Positions 8,246 to 17,476 of a stretch of 62,599 nucleotides of DNA are shown here, one piece after another. The stretch spans positions 1 to 62,599 of the forward strand of contig NZ_RQYW01000013.1 of the NCBI RefSeq assembly GCF_003932895.1, in the 5' to 3' direction. Under the pieces are notes generated by a model. It ran no database searches, was not told where the DNA came from, and worked only from the letters and a program-made list of their open reading frames with translations. How positions within the stretch are numbered: the first letter of the stretch is position 1; the number at the start of each line of letters is the position of its first letter. Origin of the DNA: Leptotrichia sp. OH3620_COT-345 (GTDB lineage: Bacteria; Fusobacteriota; Fusobacteriia; Fusobacteriales; Leptotrichiaceae). The translations under genes were made by a program, and so were the position numbers.

Positions 8246-9077
8246 AAAAAATAAATATAAATTTTAAGTTGTTAAATTTTTATTGTATTATTAATTTGTT
8301 ATTTTTAATAAATAGAAATTAAAATAATAAATTATTTAAAGGATTATATTCTTATAAAAAAAGTGATAAATATTAAATTATCAAAAATATAAAATTAAAT
8401 ATTTTGAAACTATAACATATAGGTAAGTATAAGTTAATTATACTTTTTATTCAGAGCATCCCGAGCGGATCTGTTACGTAGTAATACGTAGCGGTTCGCT
8501 TTTTCTTTATTTTCAATATTTGAAAAGTATGAAATAAATTTCGGCTTAAAAGAATATAAGTTTTATAAAAAATTTAAATAATTCTACAGTTATGAAAAAT
8601 AACGGTTAGATTTATAAAAAAATTAGAAAAGTAATATTGAATAATAATTTAAATACGGGACATATCAGATACAGATATTTAATAAAAAAGTAAAATGTCC
8701 AGAAAATTGGAGAGTAGATTATTTCATAAGCTAGAAAATATAAGTTAATGTTTTTATTGTTTATACAAAAATAGTAAAAAATCTGAGATTTATAATTTGA
8801 TATATTTTATGAACTGATACTTTAAGGACGATTAATTTATTAGTAAAACCTAAAAATCGATAAAAATATATTGGAGGTATTATTGGTTTAAGCTGTAAAA
8901 CTTCCATGAGAAAGGAGGCGAAATGATACGAAGTATAATGAAAATACCTTGACGGAAATGAGAATAATATTTTGGTTATTGATTGTTCGGCAACTCTTTT
9001 AACATCAAAATATACTAATGATGTAAAAATGATAAATAAAAACATCACATATTTAAATTTTTAAGTTAGGAGGATTT
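8246..9077. other. 830-bp gene-poor stretch at the expected head-module position
   Basis: No intact gene of size is visible. It contains a strong hairpin terminator (8464-8508). A plus-strand coding-like run of about 38 codons ends at TAA 9062-9064, but its upstream frame is closed by stops, so it reads as the tail of a broken phage gene. Antisense open frames here look like chance. In complete phages of this type the terminase, portal and capsid genes would lie between the regulatory genes and the tail genes. Confidence 0.5.
8464..8508 (+). terminator. Strong intrinsic terminator
   Basis: Arms 8464-8480 and 8485-8500 pair over 16 base pairs with one bulge and G-U pairs, closed by a GTAA loop and followed by TTTTTCTTT. 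It separates the regulatory block from the tail genes, and would need antitermination or a downstream promoter for tail expression. Confidence 0.7.
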
Positions 9078-9236
9078 ATGAAAATAGAAGTTAAAGAACC
9101 GATAACTCTGATTTTATTTCAAACCGGAGAAACAGTAAAGTATGATGAAATAGGAATGTTTGAAATAGAAAATATAGATTTGAGAATGGAAAGGATAATT
9201 GCTCAGAGTAACGGAAAAATTAAAATTTTTGTTTAG
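9078..9236 (+). CDS. Small phage protein, unknown
   Basis: A 52-residue protein with strong ribosome site TTAGGAGG (9066-9073). It has a mixed beta-type composition and no cysteines. It is the first well-translated frame of the tail block. I do not recognise the family; small head-tail or tail accessory proteins occur at this position in related clusters. Confidence 0.5.
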   Translation: MKIEVKEPITLILFQTGETVKYDEIGMFEIENIDLRMERIIAQSNGKIKIFV

Positions 9237-9370
9237 ACGGATTCAGTGATCAGAGTTTAAAATAAGAAAAAGAATGGAAAAATTGAAAAATGAAAAACAG
9301 GAATCAAAATTTTTCAGGATATAAATTATAGTTATCAGTTATATTTTACAGTACTGATAGAAAGGCGGAT

Positions 9371-10285
9371 ATGGAAAAGGAAAATACAATTTTATATTCA
9401 AAGGAAAAAGAATATAAGTTTTTTAAATTAATGGCTGCTGATAATGTTTCAGGAATAATTATGAAAAATTTTAAAGAATATAAAGTAAAGGTCCGTATAA
9501 GTAATCGACTGGATATCTTACAGGAAATAAAATCGGAGAATACACAGATAGTGAAAAAATTTAAAGGAAAGATAAAAATTCCTTTGACGGCAGTTAATAT
9601 TAATAATAATGAAGAAACTATAACGGTAAGTAATGGAGATCTGCTTGAAATGGACGGGAAAAAATACGAAATTATCGACTATTATGAAATAAACGAAGAA
9701 ACAGAACATTACGGTATATTTTACTTAACAGGTTATTTTAAAAATATCGGATTTGACAAGTATAGGACAGAATTGAACAATCTTTTTTATACTTTATTCA
9801 ACAGATTGAATATTGAAGCAGTTATTTATTCAGCATTTTTTCAAAATGAATATTTTAAAAATTGTAACAGATCATTTTTAACTTATGATATTGTCCAAGT
9901 AGGTAAAATGAATGATTTTACAAGTTTTGCCGATGTTTTAGAAAATAAAGATAATTATGAAAGTGAAGTAAGAATAAAAAGAAATTACAGAGTAACGATT
10001 AACTATTATTTAAAGCCCAATGATATTGATCTGGACCTTGTTTTAAGTAAAAACATAATATTTGAACACATATTGAAAAGGACTTCATTCCGTTTTGAGC
10101 ATATAAAAGATTTTGAAATACAGAATTTAGATCTATTATCTGAAAATGAAGTTATAGTAAATGACAAAATTTTAAATAAAAAAGTATATAATTTAGAATT
10201 TAAAGCAGATACAATATATAACTTTAAAAATGATTATATTGAAAGAATAAATTTAACAGGAAAATTAAAAAATAAGGAGGACTAA
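9371..10285 (+). CDS. Tail completion / neck terminator-like protein
   Basis: A 304-residue phage protein. The C-terminal half (about 140-290) has the look of neck or tail-terminator proteins: a helical start, then a segment with a YDIVQVGKMND turn and strand pairs ending in YRVTINYYL. The N-terminal part (about 40-115) resembles a small beta-barrel connector domain around a GDLLEMDGKKYEI loop. AAAGGCGG precedes the ATG. It ends one base before the sheath gene starts, the usual place of tail-completion genes. A fusion of connector and terminator functions is an inference. Confidence 0.5.
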   Translation: MEKENTILYSKEKEYKFFKLMAADNVSGIIMKNFKEYKVKVRISNRLDILQEIKSENTQIVKKFKGKIKIPLTAVNINNNEETITVSNGDLLEMDGKKYEIIDYYEINEETEHYGIFYLTGYFKNIGFDKYRTELNNLFYTLFNRLNIEAVIYSAFFQNEYFKNCNRSFLTYDIVQVGKMNDFTSFADVLENKDNYESEVRIKRNYRVTINYYLKPNDIDLDLVLSKNIIFEHILKRTSFRFEHIKDFEIQNLDLLSENEVIVNDKILNKKVYNLEFKADTIYNFKNDYIERINLTGKLKNKED

Positions 10286-10286
10286 A

Positions 10287-11354
10287 ATGTCAAGAAATGC
10301 AATAGTGAGTATTCAGGCAATAAATGCGGCTTTATCTTTAACAATAAGGGATTTTTCAAGCGTCTTGTTCGTTGTGAAAGGGAAAGCGATTAATGAAAAT
10401 AATTTACCGAAAGCAATAACAAGTGTAGCGGAATTTAAAGAGCTGGGTTATGATGATGATGCGAAGGAAACCGCATTGGTAAAAGATTATTTCGGAGCAA
10501 ATCCAAAACCTGATTACATATGGGTATATGGAGAAAATACATCAGAAGTAACGTATACAAAAATATTGGAAGGGCTGGATGTAAGATTCCGTGGAAAATG
10601 GTTTTATACATTGGCAGCTGTAAGTGAAGAAGGAGAAGTTAAAGAAATTATTGATTTTCTTAAAGGAACATCAGTGAACTATGTAGCTTTGTTGCAAGGA
10701 GCTCAAAACTTTACAACAGAAGTGAATTTAAAAATAGCAAAGGAAAATCCGACTAATTTAGCGTTTTATGTTGCTACGGACAAGAAAGAAGGTCAGGTAA
10801 GTAATTTAGTGGCAACTGTAAAAGATTTCTTTCCAGGTTCGGTTCCTTTTGCTGCAATAAAATTAAACGGATTGACAGGTTCGACATTTAGTGAAAGTGA
10901 AAAACTTAAACTTGTAGGAATTCAAAGAACATCAGATACAGGAGTAAATCTTGTAACAGAAGAAGATCAGATGGTTATTCCTTATTATGGAAAAGCAATG
11001 GACGGAACTACATGGTTTGATTATTCCGTTGCAACTATAGCAATAGATGAGTATATGAGAGTATATATGACAAAGTATATAGTTGAAAAAAATACCTTAG
11101 GAGAAAAAATACCTGCTAATGACTTCGGTAAATCTCTTTTAGTTTCTAAAGGAATTGAAATACTTAAAGAATTTGCGGATAGAGGAATAATTTATAACAA
11201 AGAAGATTTACTTATGAGCGGAGAAAAAGCATTTGAAGTTAAAATAGTATCGCTTAATAACAGAGAAGCTGAAATAGAATATAAATGTTGGTTCCAAGGA
11301 GCAATTATTAAATCTAAAGTAGCTGTAAAATTAAATTCGGAAAAAGGAAATTAG
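10287..11354 (+). CDS. Contractile tail sheath protein
   Basis: A 355-residue sheath subunit. It resembles the DUF3383-like sheath group, with an N-terminal strand-rich arm, a central domain containing a Rossmann-like stretch (roughly 60-190) and a C-terminal arm that interlinks subunits. The ribosome site GGAGG lies just before the ATG. The next gene encodes a tube-like protein, the fixed sheath-tube order of myophages and R-type tailocins. Contraction of this sheath drives the tube into the target cell. Confidence 0.78.
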   Translation: MSRNAIVSIQAINAALSLTIRDFSSVLFVVKGKAINENNLPKAITSVAEFKELGYDDDAKETALVKDYFGANPKPDYIWVYGENTSEVTYTKILEGLDVRFRGKWFYTLAAVSEEGEVKEIIDFLKGTSVNYVALLQGAQNFTTEVNLKIAKENPTNLAFYVATDKKEGQVSNLVATVKDFFPGSVPFAAIKLNGLTGSTFSESEKLKLVGIQRTSDTGVNLVTEEDQMVIPYYGKAMDGTTWFDYSVATIAIDEYMRVYMTKYIVEKNTLGEKIPANDFGKSLLVSKGIEILKEFADRGIIYNKEDLLMSGEKAFEVKIVSLNNREAEIEYKCWFQGAIIKSKVAVKLNSEKGN

Positions 11355-11366
11355 GAGGGAATATAA

Positions 11367-11789
11367 ATGGCTTATTTAAGAAAAGGATATGTAAAAATTA
11401 CTGCTAACGGCAGGGAACTTATAATAGATGAACTTGATGAAGATGCAATAAGTATTGAAGCACTGGGAGATAAAACTACTCGTAGAAGTACGACAAGAGG
11501 TAAGGGGATATATTCAATTATGGGAGATGTTCCATATAAGTTGACATTTACGATACCTTCTACTTCTAAAGCTATGAAAAGAGTTTTATCGTATTTAGAA
11601 TTTTTAAAAAGTAATGACTATCCGTCGTTAAATTTTGAAACACATGAAAAAATTGACGGTGAAGAAGTTATTACTTACTATGAGGATGGAAATGTTATGA
11701 CAGAACTATCTGCAGAAGGAATGTTGACAGCAGATGCCCCTAAAAATACATTTGCAATAGCAGGAACAAGAACGGAAAAGAAAATATAA
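11367..11789 (+). CDS. Tail tube protein
   Basis: A 140-residue protein of the size and beta-rich layout of contractile tail tubes, starting with a short strand that ends in ANGREL and carrying a long loop near residues 40-60. It follows the sheath by 12 bases and has its own GGAGGG ribosome site. It would polymerise into the inner tube around the tape measure. Confidence 0.75.
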   Translation: MAYLRKGYVKITANGRELIIDELDEDAISIEALGDKTTRRSTTRGKGIYSIMGDVPYKLTFTIPSTSKAMKRVLSYLEFLKSNDYPSLNFETHEKIDGEEVITYYEDGNVMTELSAEGMLTADAPKNTFAIAGTRTEKKI

Positions 11790-11807
11790 ATATAAAGGAG
11801 ATGAAAC

Positions 11808-12215
11808 ATGGATAAAAAAAATAACAAAAGCGAGTTTATACAATTGGAAGCGGGAAAAGAACCTTTTGCCAAGTCTTTTAAAGGAGAAAGGAAGTTTTTC
11901 GGATTACCTAATAAAACATATATTCTTTATTTAGAAGGACTGGGAAATGATGGAGAAAAAAGTATTGTATCAATTCAGCTGATTACTCCTCTCGCAAGAA
12001 AGCTGACAGGGTTTATATCCAAAGTTTCAGGTTTGTTAAATGGAGATACTCTTACAATAGGAGACGGACAGGAAATAAATGATCTTATAGATATAACTCA
12101 GGAACTATTTCAGATTTCGAGTACGGAAATAGATAAACTGACATTCGACGGTCTGTTCCATTTAATAGGATTTGCTGCTGAGATTTCAGTGTCTCCCAGT
12201 TTTTCTAAAAAGTGA
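11808..12215 (+). CDS. Tail assembly chaperone, short form (gpG-like)
   Basis: A 135-residue helical protein between tube and tape measure, the position of tail assembly chaperones in nearly all long-tailed phages. AAAGGAG precedes the ATG. The frame ends at TGA 12213-12215 directly after T5 and A5 runs. The continuing frame downstream lacks its own good start, so this is read as the short product of a frameshift pair. It coats the tape measure during assembly and is absent from the finished tail. Confidence 0.7.
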   Translation: MDKKNNKSEFIQLEAGKEPFAKSFKGERKFFGLPNKTYILYLEGLGNDGEKSIVSIQLITPLARKLTGFISKVSGLLNGDTLTIGDGQEINDLIDITQELFQISSTEIDKLTFDGLFHLIGFAAEISVSPSFSKK

Positions 12216-12393
12216 TGGATATATAAATTACAATAAACATTTTTCGGAAATGGATTATAGGAGTTATGCATCACATTTAATAGGGTTTGAGTTCGGCTTA
12301 AACCCTTATGAAATTGAAGACAATTGGAGTGAGTTTCAGATTGCTCAGACAACGGCATTTTTAAGAGAGCATTTGAAAAATAGGTTAAGGTAG
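11808..12393 (+). CDS. Tail assembly chaperone, frameshifted long form (gpGT-like)
   Basis: The second frame (visible from about 12195 to TAG-AGG junction, stop 12391-12393) encodes a segment with YASHLIGFEFGLNPYEIEDN, typical of the T part of these chaperones. Going from the first to the second frame needs a +1 or -2 shift. At TCT AAA AAG TGA the tRNA-Lys could re-pair AAA one base forward, or step back two bases from AAG to AAA while the ribosome waits at TGA. Mu uses a -2 shift at the same gene. An internal TTG at 12172 has its AGGA too close, so independent initiation is unlikely. Confidence 0.6.
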
Positions 12394-12403
12394 GAGTTTT
12401 AAT

Positions 12404-14644
12404 ATGGCGGAAAATCAGAATATAAAGGCAAAAATTGGTTTCGAAGCTGATTTTAAAGAGTTGGAGAGATTGCTCGGCACAGTAAAAAGGACAATAGAAA
12501 AAAGATTGAAAACCGATATCAAAGTTAATGTTGAGCTTAATCCTAAAGGGTATAAAGACATTCATAAGTTAAAAAAAGAAATATCCAAGAAAGTAAAAGT
12601 TCCTGTTCAATTTGAACAAAAGGGAAAAATTCCGAAAATTGTGTCGGATAATTTTATTCAAAAAGCATTCGGAGGAAAGATTAAAAAAGGTATAAAGAAA
12701 ACATCAAAAGTATCTTCTGATTCCGGACAGGAAGATTCAGGAAATGAAAAGCAGGGAAAATTTGAAAAGGTAGGAAAATTTGCAAAGAAAATATCGCAAG
12801 CCGTACCGACTGATTTTACCAAAGAAATACTCAGTATAGGAGGGAAATTTCAGGAATTAAAAACAATGCTGAGTAATTCCCTCGGAGAAGATGCGGAAGC
12901 TTCGGGTTTGATGAACATTATAAAGAAAACTGCAAGAGAAGCCAACCTCGGAATGGGTGAAACAGGATCGGCATTCAATGAACTTATAAATAACGGATTA
13001 AAGCCGACTAAAGAGGAAATGCTTCAATTTAACAATATGGCAAAAGCTCAGAAAAAGGATTTGGGACAATGGATAGGAGCAGTCACGGATGCAGTTAAAG
13101 GAGAAAATGAAGGACTGAAACAATTCGGAGTAACTGCTAAAGATGCAGGAGACTCGTGGATATACACATTTAGCGGAGTATCGACCAAAGTAAAGAAAAA
13201 TGAGCAGGATATATATAATTATATGGCAGGTTTAGGGCGTCTGCCCGGAGTAGTAGGAGCAGCCGAAAAATCATCCGGAGATTTTAACAGTATAATGAAA
13301 AGTATTTCCGATACGATAACAAATATAAAAATAACTTTTTTTGAAAAAATAGAAAAGTATTTATCTCCTGTTTTAAATGTTGTGCAGAATCTTCTGGAAT
13401 CTTTTCAGAAATGGGCGGAAGAAAATTCCGAACTGACGGGTATTATAGGAATGGTTATTGCTGTTTTGGGAGGACTTTCAATGGCGGCATCAGTAATTGC
13501 TCCGATATTAACGGCAATAAGTGTTCCGGTGCTTGTGTTAATAGCAAAAATAGCAATATTAACTGCCATAATAATAGATTTATGGAACGGGCTTACAACA
13601 GGAAACAGTTACATATTTTCAATAATTGACGGATTTCTGGAATGGATTGGAGTAAGTGTATCGGTGCAGGATATTCTGAATGGAATAACGGAAGGTTTCA
13701 ATGGATTAATGATCTTTGTTTCCGAAGAAGTTGTTCCGATACTTTTAGAAGTATGGAATTTTCTGTGTGAAGGAATAATGCTTACCATAGGAACAGTACA
13801 GGAATATATTTCAGTAATTGTAGATATTATTGTAGCATTATTTACCGGAAATATTCCGAGAGCGGCGGAAGGATTTGAACAGCTGAAAAATATGGTTTTA
13901 AATATTTTTGATACTATAATGTCCGCTTCGGCAAGGGCAGTTGCATATATACTAAATCTGTTTGCAGACGGAATAGATAAAATAGGAGATATGTTTTTGA
14001 AATTGCCTTTCGGAATGGGGGATTTAGTAGGAGGTATTGCAAAAGAAGAAGCAAAGCGGGTAAGAGAAAAAAGTAAAAATACTGAAGGTTATGCCGATAA
14101 CTTAGATAATAATAAGGAAAAGAGAAAAAAAGAAATAAGAGGGTATTCTGAAGCAGGAAATACAGGAAAGGAAAGAAAGGAATTTCCAAATAATAAAAAT
14201 GAAAAAGATAAAAAGACGGATCCTTATAAAAATATGAAAAAAAATATCGGCGGTAATTCGGTAAGTAACAGAAGTGCTCCTCCTAAAAAAGATACAAGAA
14301 GTAAAGGAAGAGAAAAAGACGCTAAGGCTAAAGAAGAAAATAAAATAATAGTATCGGCGATAGAAAATTTACAGGATATTCTCAAAAAAACCGGATACGA
14401 TATAACTTCTGAAATAAAAAGAGCAAACTTGTTTGAAGCAAAAAGGACTGCAATACTGGAAAGTCAGAAAAAAATGGGAATTATGGAAATGTTCAGAGAT
14501 ATAAAAGACAGATATATTCAAAACAAGACTACAAATAATCTGGAAATAATACTTAACGGGAATAAAATTTCTGATAACGGGATAAATGAAAATACACGGA
14601 TAAGAGATTTATATCAAATACAAAATGCTAAGAAAGGCGGGTAA
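12404..14644 (+). CDS. Tail tape measure protein
   Basis: A 746-residue protein, the longest of the cluster. It begins with a charged coiled-coil stretch (1-130), has a glycine/alanine-rich TP901-like centre (about 130-300), hydrophobic segments near 345-400 and 450-490, then a highly charged, low-complexity region (540-640) and a helical C-terminus. It sets tail length; at the usual ~1.5 angstrom per residue the tail would be about 110 nm (inference). It lies directly after the frameshifted chaperone, as expected. Confidence 0.8.
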   Translation: MAENQNIKAKIGFEADFKELERLLGTVKRTIEKRLKTDIKVNVELNPKGYKDIHKLKKEISKKVKVPVQFEQKGKIPKIVSDNFIQKAFGGKIKKGIKKTSKVSSDSGQEDSGNEKQGKFEKVGKFAKKISQAVPTDFTKEILSIGGKFQELKTMLSNSLGEDAEASGLMNIIKKTAREANLGMGETGSAFNELINNGLKPTKEEMLQFNNMAKAQKKDLGQWIGAVTDAVKGENEGLKQFGVTAKDAGDSWIYTFSGVSTKVKKNEQDIYNYMAGLGRLPGVVGAAEKSSGDFNSIMKSISDTITNIKITFFEKIEKYLSPVLNVVQNLLESFQKWAEENSELTGIIGMVIAVLGGLSMAASVIAPILTAISVPVLVLIAKIAILTAIIIDLWNGLTTGNSYIFSIIDGFLEWIGVSVSVQDILNGITEGFNGLMIFVSEEVVPILLEVWNFLCEGIMLTIGTVQEYISVIVDIIVALFTGNIPRAAEGFEQLKNMVLNIFDTIMSASARAVAYILNLFADGIDKIGDMFLKLPFGMGDLVGGIAKEEAKRVREKSKNTEGYADNLDNNKEKRKKEIRGYSEAGNTGKERKEFPNNKNEKDKKTDPYKNMKKNIGGNSVSNRSAPPKKDTRSKGREKDAKAKEENKIIVSAIENLQDILKKTGYDITSEIKRANLFEAKRTAILESQKKMGIMEMFRDIKDRYIQNKTTNNLEIILNGNKISDNGINENTRIRDLYQIQNAKKGG

Positions 14645-14645
14645 T

Positions 14646-15143
14646 ATGTTTTTTAAATATGACGGATTTTTTGGAATTTTACCATTTAAATCCATATCAA
14701 ACAATATAAATTTACAAAAAGAAATAACTTCAAGAAAAACCTATTTAGGATATGAGGACAATGATCACCGTTATTTTAAAGCAAAGGAAATAAATCTTAC
14801 AATAGTTTTGGAAGGTAGGCTTAAAAAACTTCATCTTACTGCTTTGGAAAGTATGTGGAAAAATAATGATAAACAGGTATTGATACTTCTTAAGCATAAT
14901 CAAATATTTAGGAATATGGTAATAAAAAATATTTCAAATACTCAGGAATATGATACTGAAAAAGATAATATCATTGAACTGAATGTATCTTTTCAAGAAA
15001 TGAGATATGGAATTCCTGAAGGAAATATTTATGAAGATATAAAGAATATAACAAGTTCAGACGGAATGTTTACACAGGTTGTAGGAAAAGTAAAAGAAAA
15101 GCTGAATACGGTAGTTAATTTATACAGCAGGGCTATAAAGTAG
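14646..15143 (+). CDS. Tail/baseplate-associated protein
   Basis: A 165-residue protein following the tape measure by one base. I chose ATG 14646 because AAGGCGGG (14634-14641 area) is correctly spaced; ATG 14625 would overlap the tape measure. It is strand-rich with a ILPFKSIS start and an E-L-N-V-SFQEM end. In related myophage clusters this slot holds a LysM or DUF6046-type protein linking tape measure and hub. Precise family is uncertain. Confidence 0.5.
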   Translation: MFFKYDGFFGILPFKSISNNINLQKEITSRKTYLGYEDNDHRYFKAKEINLTIVLEGRLKKLHLTALESMWKNNDKQVLILLKHNQIFRNMVIKNISNTQEYDTEKDNIIELNVSFQEMRYGIPEGNIYEDIKNITSSDGMFTQVVGKVKEKLNTVVNLYSRAIK

Positions 15144-15151
15144 GTGTTAGA

Positions 15152-15574
15152 ATGAAAATACAGTATAAAGAAAATGAAATAAAAAATATGATATTAAATA
15201 ATAATTTTGTTGAAATACCTTTTGACACAGAAAATATAAAAAGGAAAACAATAAAAATAGAAGCTATTGTATTTGAAAGAAAAATAAAGTTTGAGCTGAT
15301 GTATATAAACAAAAAATATGATTATCTGTTTGATGATATTGAAAATGTCGTACTTCAAATATTTAATGTGGATAATGAGCTTTTATCCACAGGAAAGCTC
15401 CGGTTAAGACAGGACTTGTTATACACTGTAAAACAAATCACGAATGACTACGATGATCTTGTTATGCTGTTAATTCCTAAAAATAAAGCTATTATGAAAG
15501 ATAAGGCTTTTAAACTTAAAAATTTAGACGGCTATGGCTTCTTTTTGTTCAAAGAGGTAAGAGAAAATGGATAA
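15152..15574 (+). CDS. Phage tail protein of unknown function
   Basis: A 140-residue lysine- and isoleucine-rich protein with alternating strand pattern and no cysteine. It lies 8 bases after its upstream neighbour and overlaps the hub gene by 8 bases, so it is translated as part of the baseplate block. It may be a hub-connector such as those found between tape-measure-linked and gpD-like proteins. No family motif recognised. Confidence 0.5.
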   Translation: MKIQYKENEIKNMILNNNFVEIPFDTENIKRKTIKIEAIVFERKIKFELMYINKKYDYLFDDIENVVLQIFNVDNELLSTGKLRLRQDLLYTVKQITNDYDDLVMLLIPKNKAIMKDKAFKLKNLDGYGFFLFKEVRENG

Positions 15575-16496
15575 ATTCAGATATATTGAAATAAAATTGA
15601 TACTTGATAATAACGAACTTGTTTATAACAATGATAATTTTAATATTGATTTCAGTCTTGAAACTGACAGGAGCAGTCAGTCAAATGTATTGGAACTTAA
15701 TTTGTATAATATAAAAGAAAGAGAAAATGGAATAGATTCACTGGAATATGAATTTATGAAATTGAAACCGCGTATTGAGTTGTATGCAGGGTATAGGGAA
15801 AAAAAAGAAATCAAAGTGAAGGATCTTGTATTTAGCGGACAACTTGCAACAATAAAAAATGATTATGCCGATTTGGACATAAAATATTCCCTTGTATGTT
15901 TTCAAGAGAGGGATATTCTGGTAATGCAGACTTTAAATGTAAGCTATCCTAAGGGAAATAAACCTTCTTTTATTATTAAAGATTTAGTTGAAAAAGTAGG
16001 AAGTAAAGAAGAAGTTAAACTTGGGATTGGGAAAATAGAACCGTTTAAAGATTTACCTTATCAGTCAAATTTTTCAAAGTCAAATACAAGTTTACAAAAA
16101 ATATTTGAAGCTCTTGCAAAAGATACAATGAGTATATTTTATATAGAAAACGGATTACTTTATTTTTTACCTAAACATTCTTTTGTAAAAGAAAAAATAA
16201 AATTAAAACAGATGGATTTACTTGACTTAAAAGCAGATGATAACGGTTATAATGTTAAGCTTGGATTCAGAAATTTCAAAATAAATACTCAGGTATATAT
16301 TGAAGGTCTGGAAAAGGATTTTGTAATAGATAAGATAAAACACAACTGCAACGGAGAAGACGGAGATTTTGTGACAGAACTGAAAATACTGGATATGGAT
16401 ATATTCGGTCAGAATATGCTCAAAGAATTAGAAGAAATTAAGAAAAAATCTGAAGAAAAAGTGAAGGAACCGGAGGAAAAAGAAAATAATAAATAA
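15567..16496 (+). CDS. Baseplate hub protein (gpD / gp27-like)
   Basis: A 309-residue protein with the layout of late control gene D hubs: an N-terminal beta-barrel (about 1-110, with a RIELYAGYRE turn), a central domain with SKSNTSLQKIFEALAKDT (roughly 165-200) and a C-terminal beta-barrel ending in a charged helix. Hubs form the ring that carries the spike. It overlaps the preceding gene by 8 bases and precedes the spike gene by 12. Confidence 0.65.
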   Translation: MDKFRYIEIKLILDNNELVYNNDNFNIDFSLETDRSSQSNVLELNLYNIKERENGIDSLEYEFMKLKPRIELYAGYREKKEIKVKDLVFSGQLATIKNDYADLDIKYSLVCFQERDILVMQTLNVSYPKGNKPSFIIKDLVEKVGSKEEVKLGIGKIEPFKDLPYQSNFSKSNTSLQKIFEALAKDTMSIFYIENGLLYFLPKHSFVKEKIKLKQMDLLDLKADDNGYNVKLGFRNFKINTQVYIEGLEKDFVIDKIKHNCNGEDGDFVTELKILDMDIFGQNMLKELEEIKKKSEEKVKEPEEKENNK

Positions 16497-16508
16497 GGAG
16501 AAAAAATA

Positions 16509-17135
16509 ATGGCATTTTCAGAAATCGAAAAACATAACAGAACACTTATAAATGAAGAATTAAACGATATTCATACTTTATGGATAGGAAAGTTATATGA
16601 TGTTGATAATTCTAAAAGGAAAGCAAGTGTAAAGTTTTTACAGAAAGCAATAAGAACATTAAAAAATGATTTTTTTCAGACTTCTCCCGAGGATATAACG
16701 GATGTTCCTTTATTACCCGTGTTTTCAAGTTTGAATTTTGAAATATATGTTCCATATAATAACGGAGATAAAGTATTGATATGTATTCTTGAAAGACCGT
16801 ATACAGAAGCATTTCATAATGATGAAATACAGGAGCAGCAGTTATTCGGAAGAATGGATATGGGATATTCGATAGTTTTAAAGGCTATACCGAAAAATAT
16901 GTTGTCAGAAGAACAGTCTGAATATGAAAATATAGTTATAAGAAATAATGAAACAAAAGTAGTTATAAAAAACGGAAGTGTAAATATTACAGGAAATACT
17001 ACTGTAAACGGTGAGTTGACAGTAAACGGTAATATGACGGTGAACGGGAAACTGAAAGTGAAGTCAATAGAAACAGATGATATTGAAACAAAAAGCGGAA
17101 TTTCCAAAGGCGGAGTAGAATATATACATCCGTAA
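16509..17135 (+). CDS. Baseplate spike protein (Gp138/gpV-like)
   Basis: A 208-residue membrane-piercing spike. The N-terminal 110 residues resemble the Gp138 OB-fold domain, with a VPYNNGDKVLICILERP strand pair. Residues about 155-190 form repeated TVNG/KLTV units expected to build a triple-stranded beta-helix needle. The chain ends in HP. AAGGAG precedes the ATG. It caps the tube and would be driven through the target's outer membrane. Confidence 0.7.
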   Translation: MAFSEIEKHNRTLINEELNDIHTLWIGKLYDVDNSKRKASVKFLQKAIRTLKNDFFQTSPEDITDVPLLPVFSSLNFEIYVPYNNGDKVLICILERPYTEAFHNDEIQEQQLFGRMDMGYSIVLKAIPKNMLSEEQSEYENIVIRNNETKVVIKNGSVNITGNTTVNGELTVNGNMTVNGKLKVKSIETDDIETKSGISKGGVEYIHP

Positions 17136-17214
17136 AAAATTTAAGAGGACAATGACAGATGAATAATAACTGTGATAGAAATATAAGGAATTACTTAACT
17201 TTTTATATTTTATA

Positions 17215-17229
17215 GTTTACAATGTAAAC
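17215..17229. promoter_or_regulatory. Operator of the antitoxin-toxin cassette
   Basis: A perfect palindrome of GTTTACA and TGTAAAC around one central base overlaps a likely -10 box (TACAAT, 17218-17223) 17 bases after TTAACT. RelB-type antitoxins usually autorepress at such a site. The antitoxin start follows 20 bases later. Confidence 0.55.
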
Positions 17230-17249
17230 ATATAAAGGAGAGTAATATT

Positions 17250-17474
17250 ATGCCGGTAATTTCCATAAGATTTAATGATGAAGAAGAAAGAATAATAAAA
17301 AAAATTATAGAAAACAAAGGCTCTACTGTATCTCAATATACTAAAGGTTTAATATTTGAACAAATAGAAAATGAATATGATTTAGAAATTGTAAAAGAAT
17401 ATTTGAAAGCAAAAGAAGAAGGAATACTTGAGTTAGTATCCTATAAAGAGGCAGTGAAAGAATTAGGATTATAA
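17250..17474 (+). CDS. RelB/DinJ-type antitoxin
   Basis: A 74-residue protein with an N-terminal ribbon-helix-helix (PVISIRFNDEEERII then a helix to about residue 45) and a C-terminal toxin-binding helix, as in the DUF6290/RelB group. AAAGGAG precedes the ATG. Downstream, two bases after the stop, lies the matching RelE toxin gene, which is broken. The cassette has its own operator and terminator and interrupts the baseplate gene order between spike and gp25-like gene, so it is an inserted cargo unit. Confidence 0.75.
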   Translation: MPVISIRFNDEEERIIKKIIENKGSTVSQYTKGLIFEQIENEYDLEIVKEYLKAKEEGILELVSYKEAVKELGL

Positions 17475-17476
17475 TA

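Noticed and set aside
8761-9048. 95-codon minus-strand open frame in the phage region
   Set aside because: No ribosome site, aromatic-rich low-complexity product, and antisense to a coding-like plus-strand run ending at 9064.
12172-12393. Independent small gene starting at TTG 12172
   Set aside because: The only AGGA is one base from the start and the frame before 12195 is not protein-like; frameshifted extension of the chaperone explains it better.
12110-12565. 151-codon minus-strand open frame across the chaperone/tape measure junction
   Set aside because: It is antisense to the recognised chaperone and tape-measure genes.
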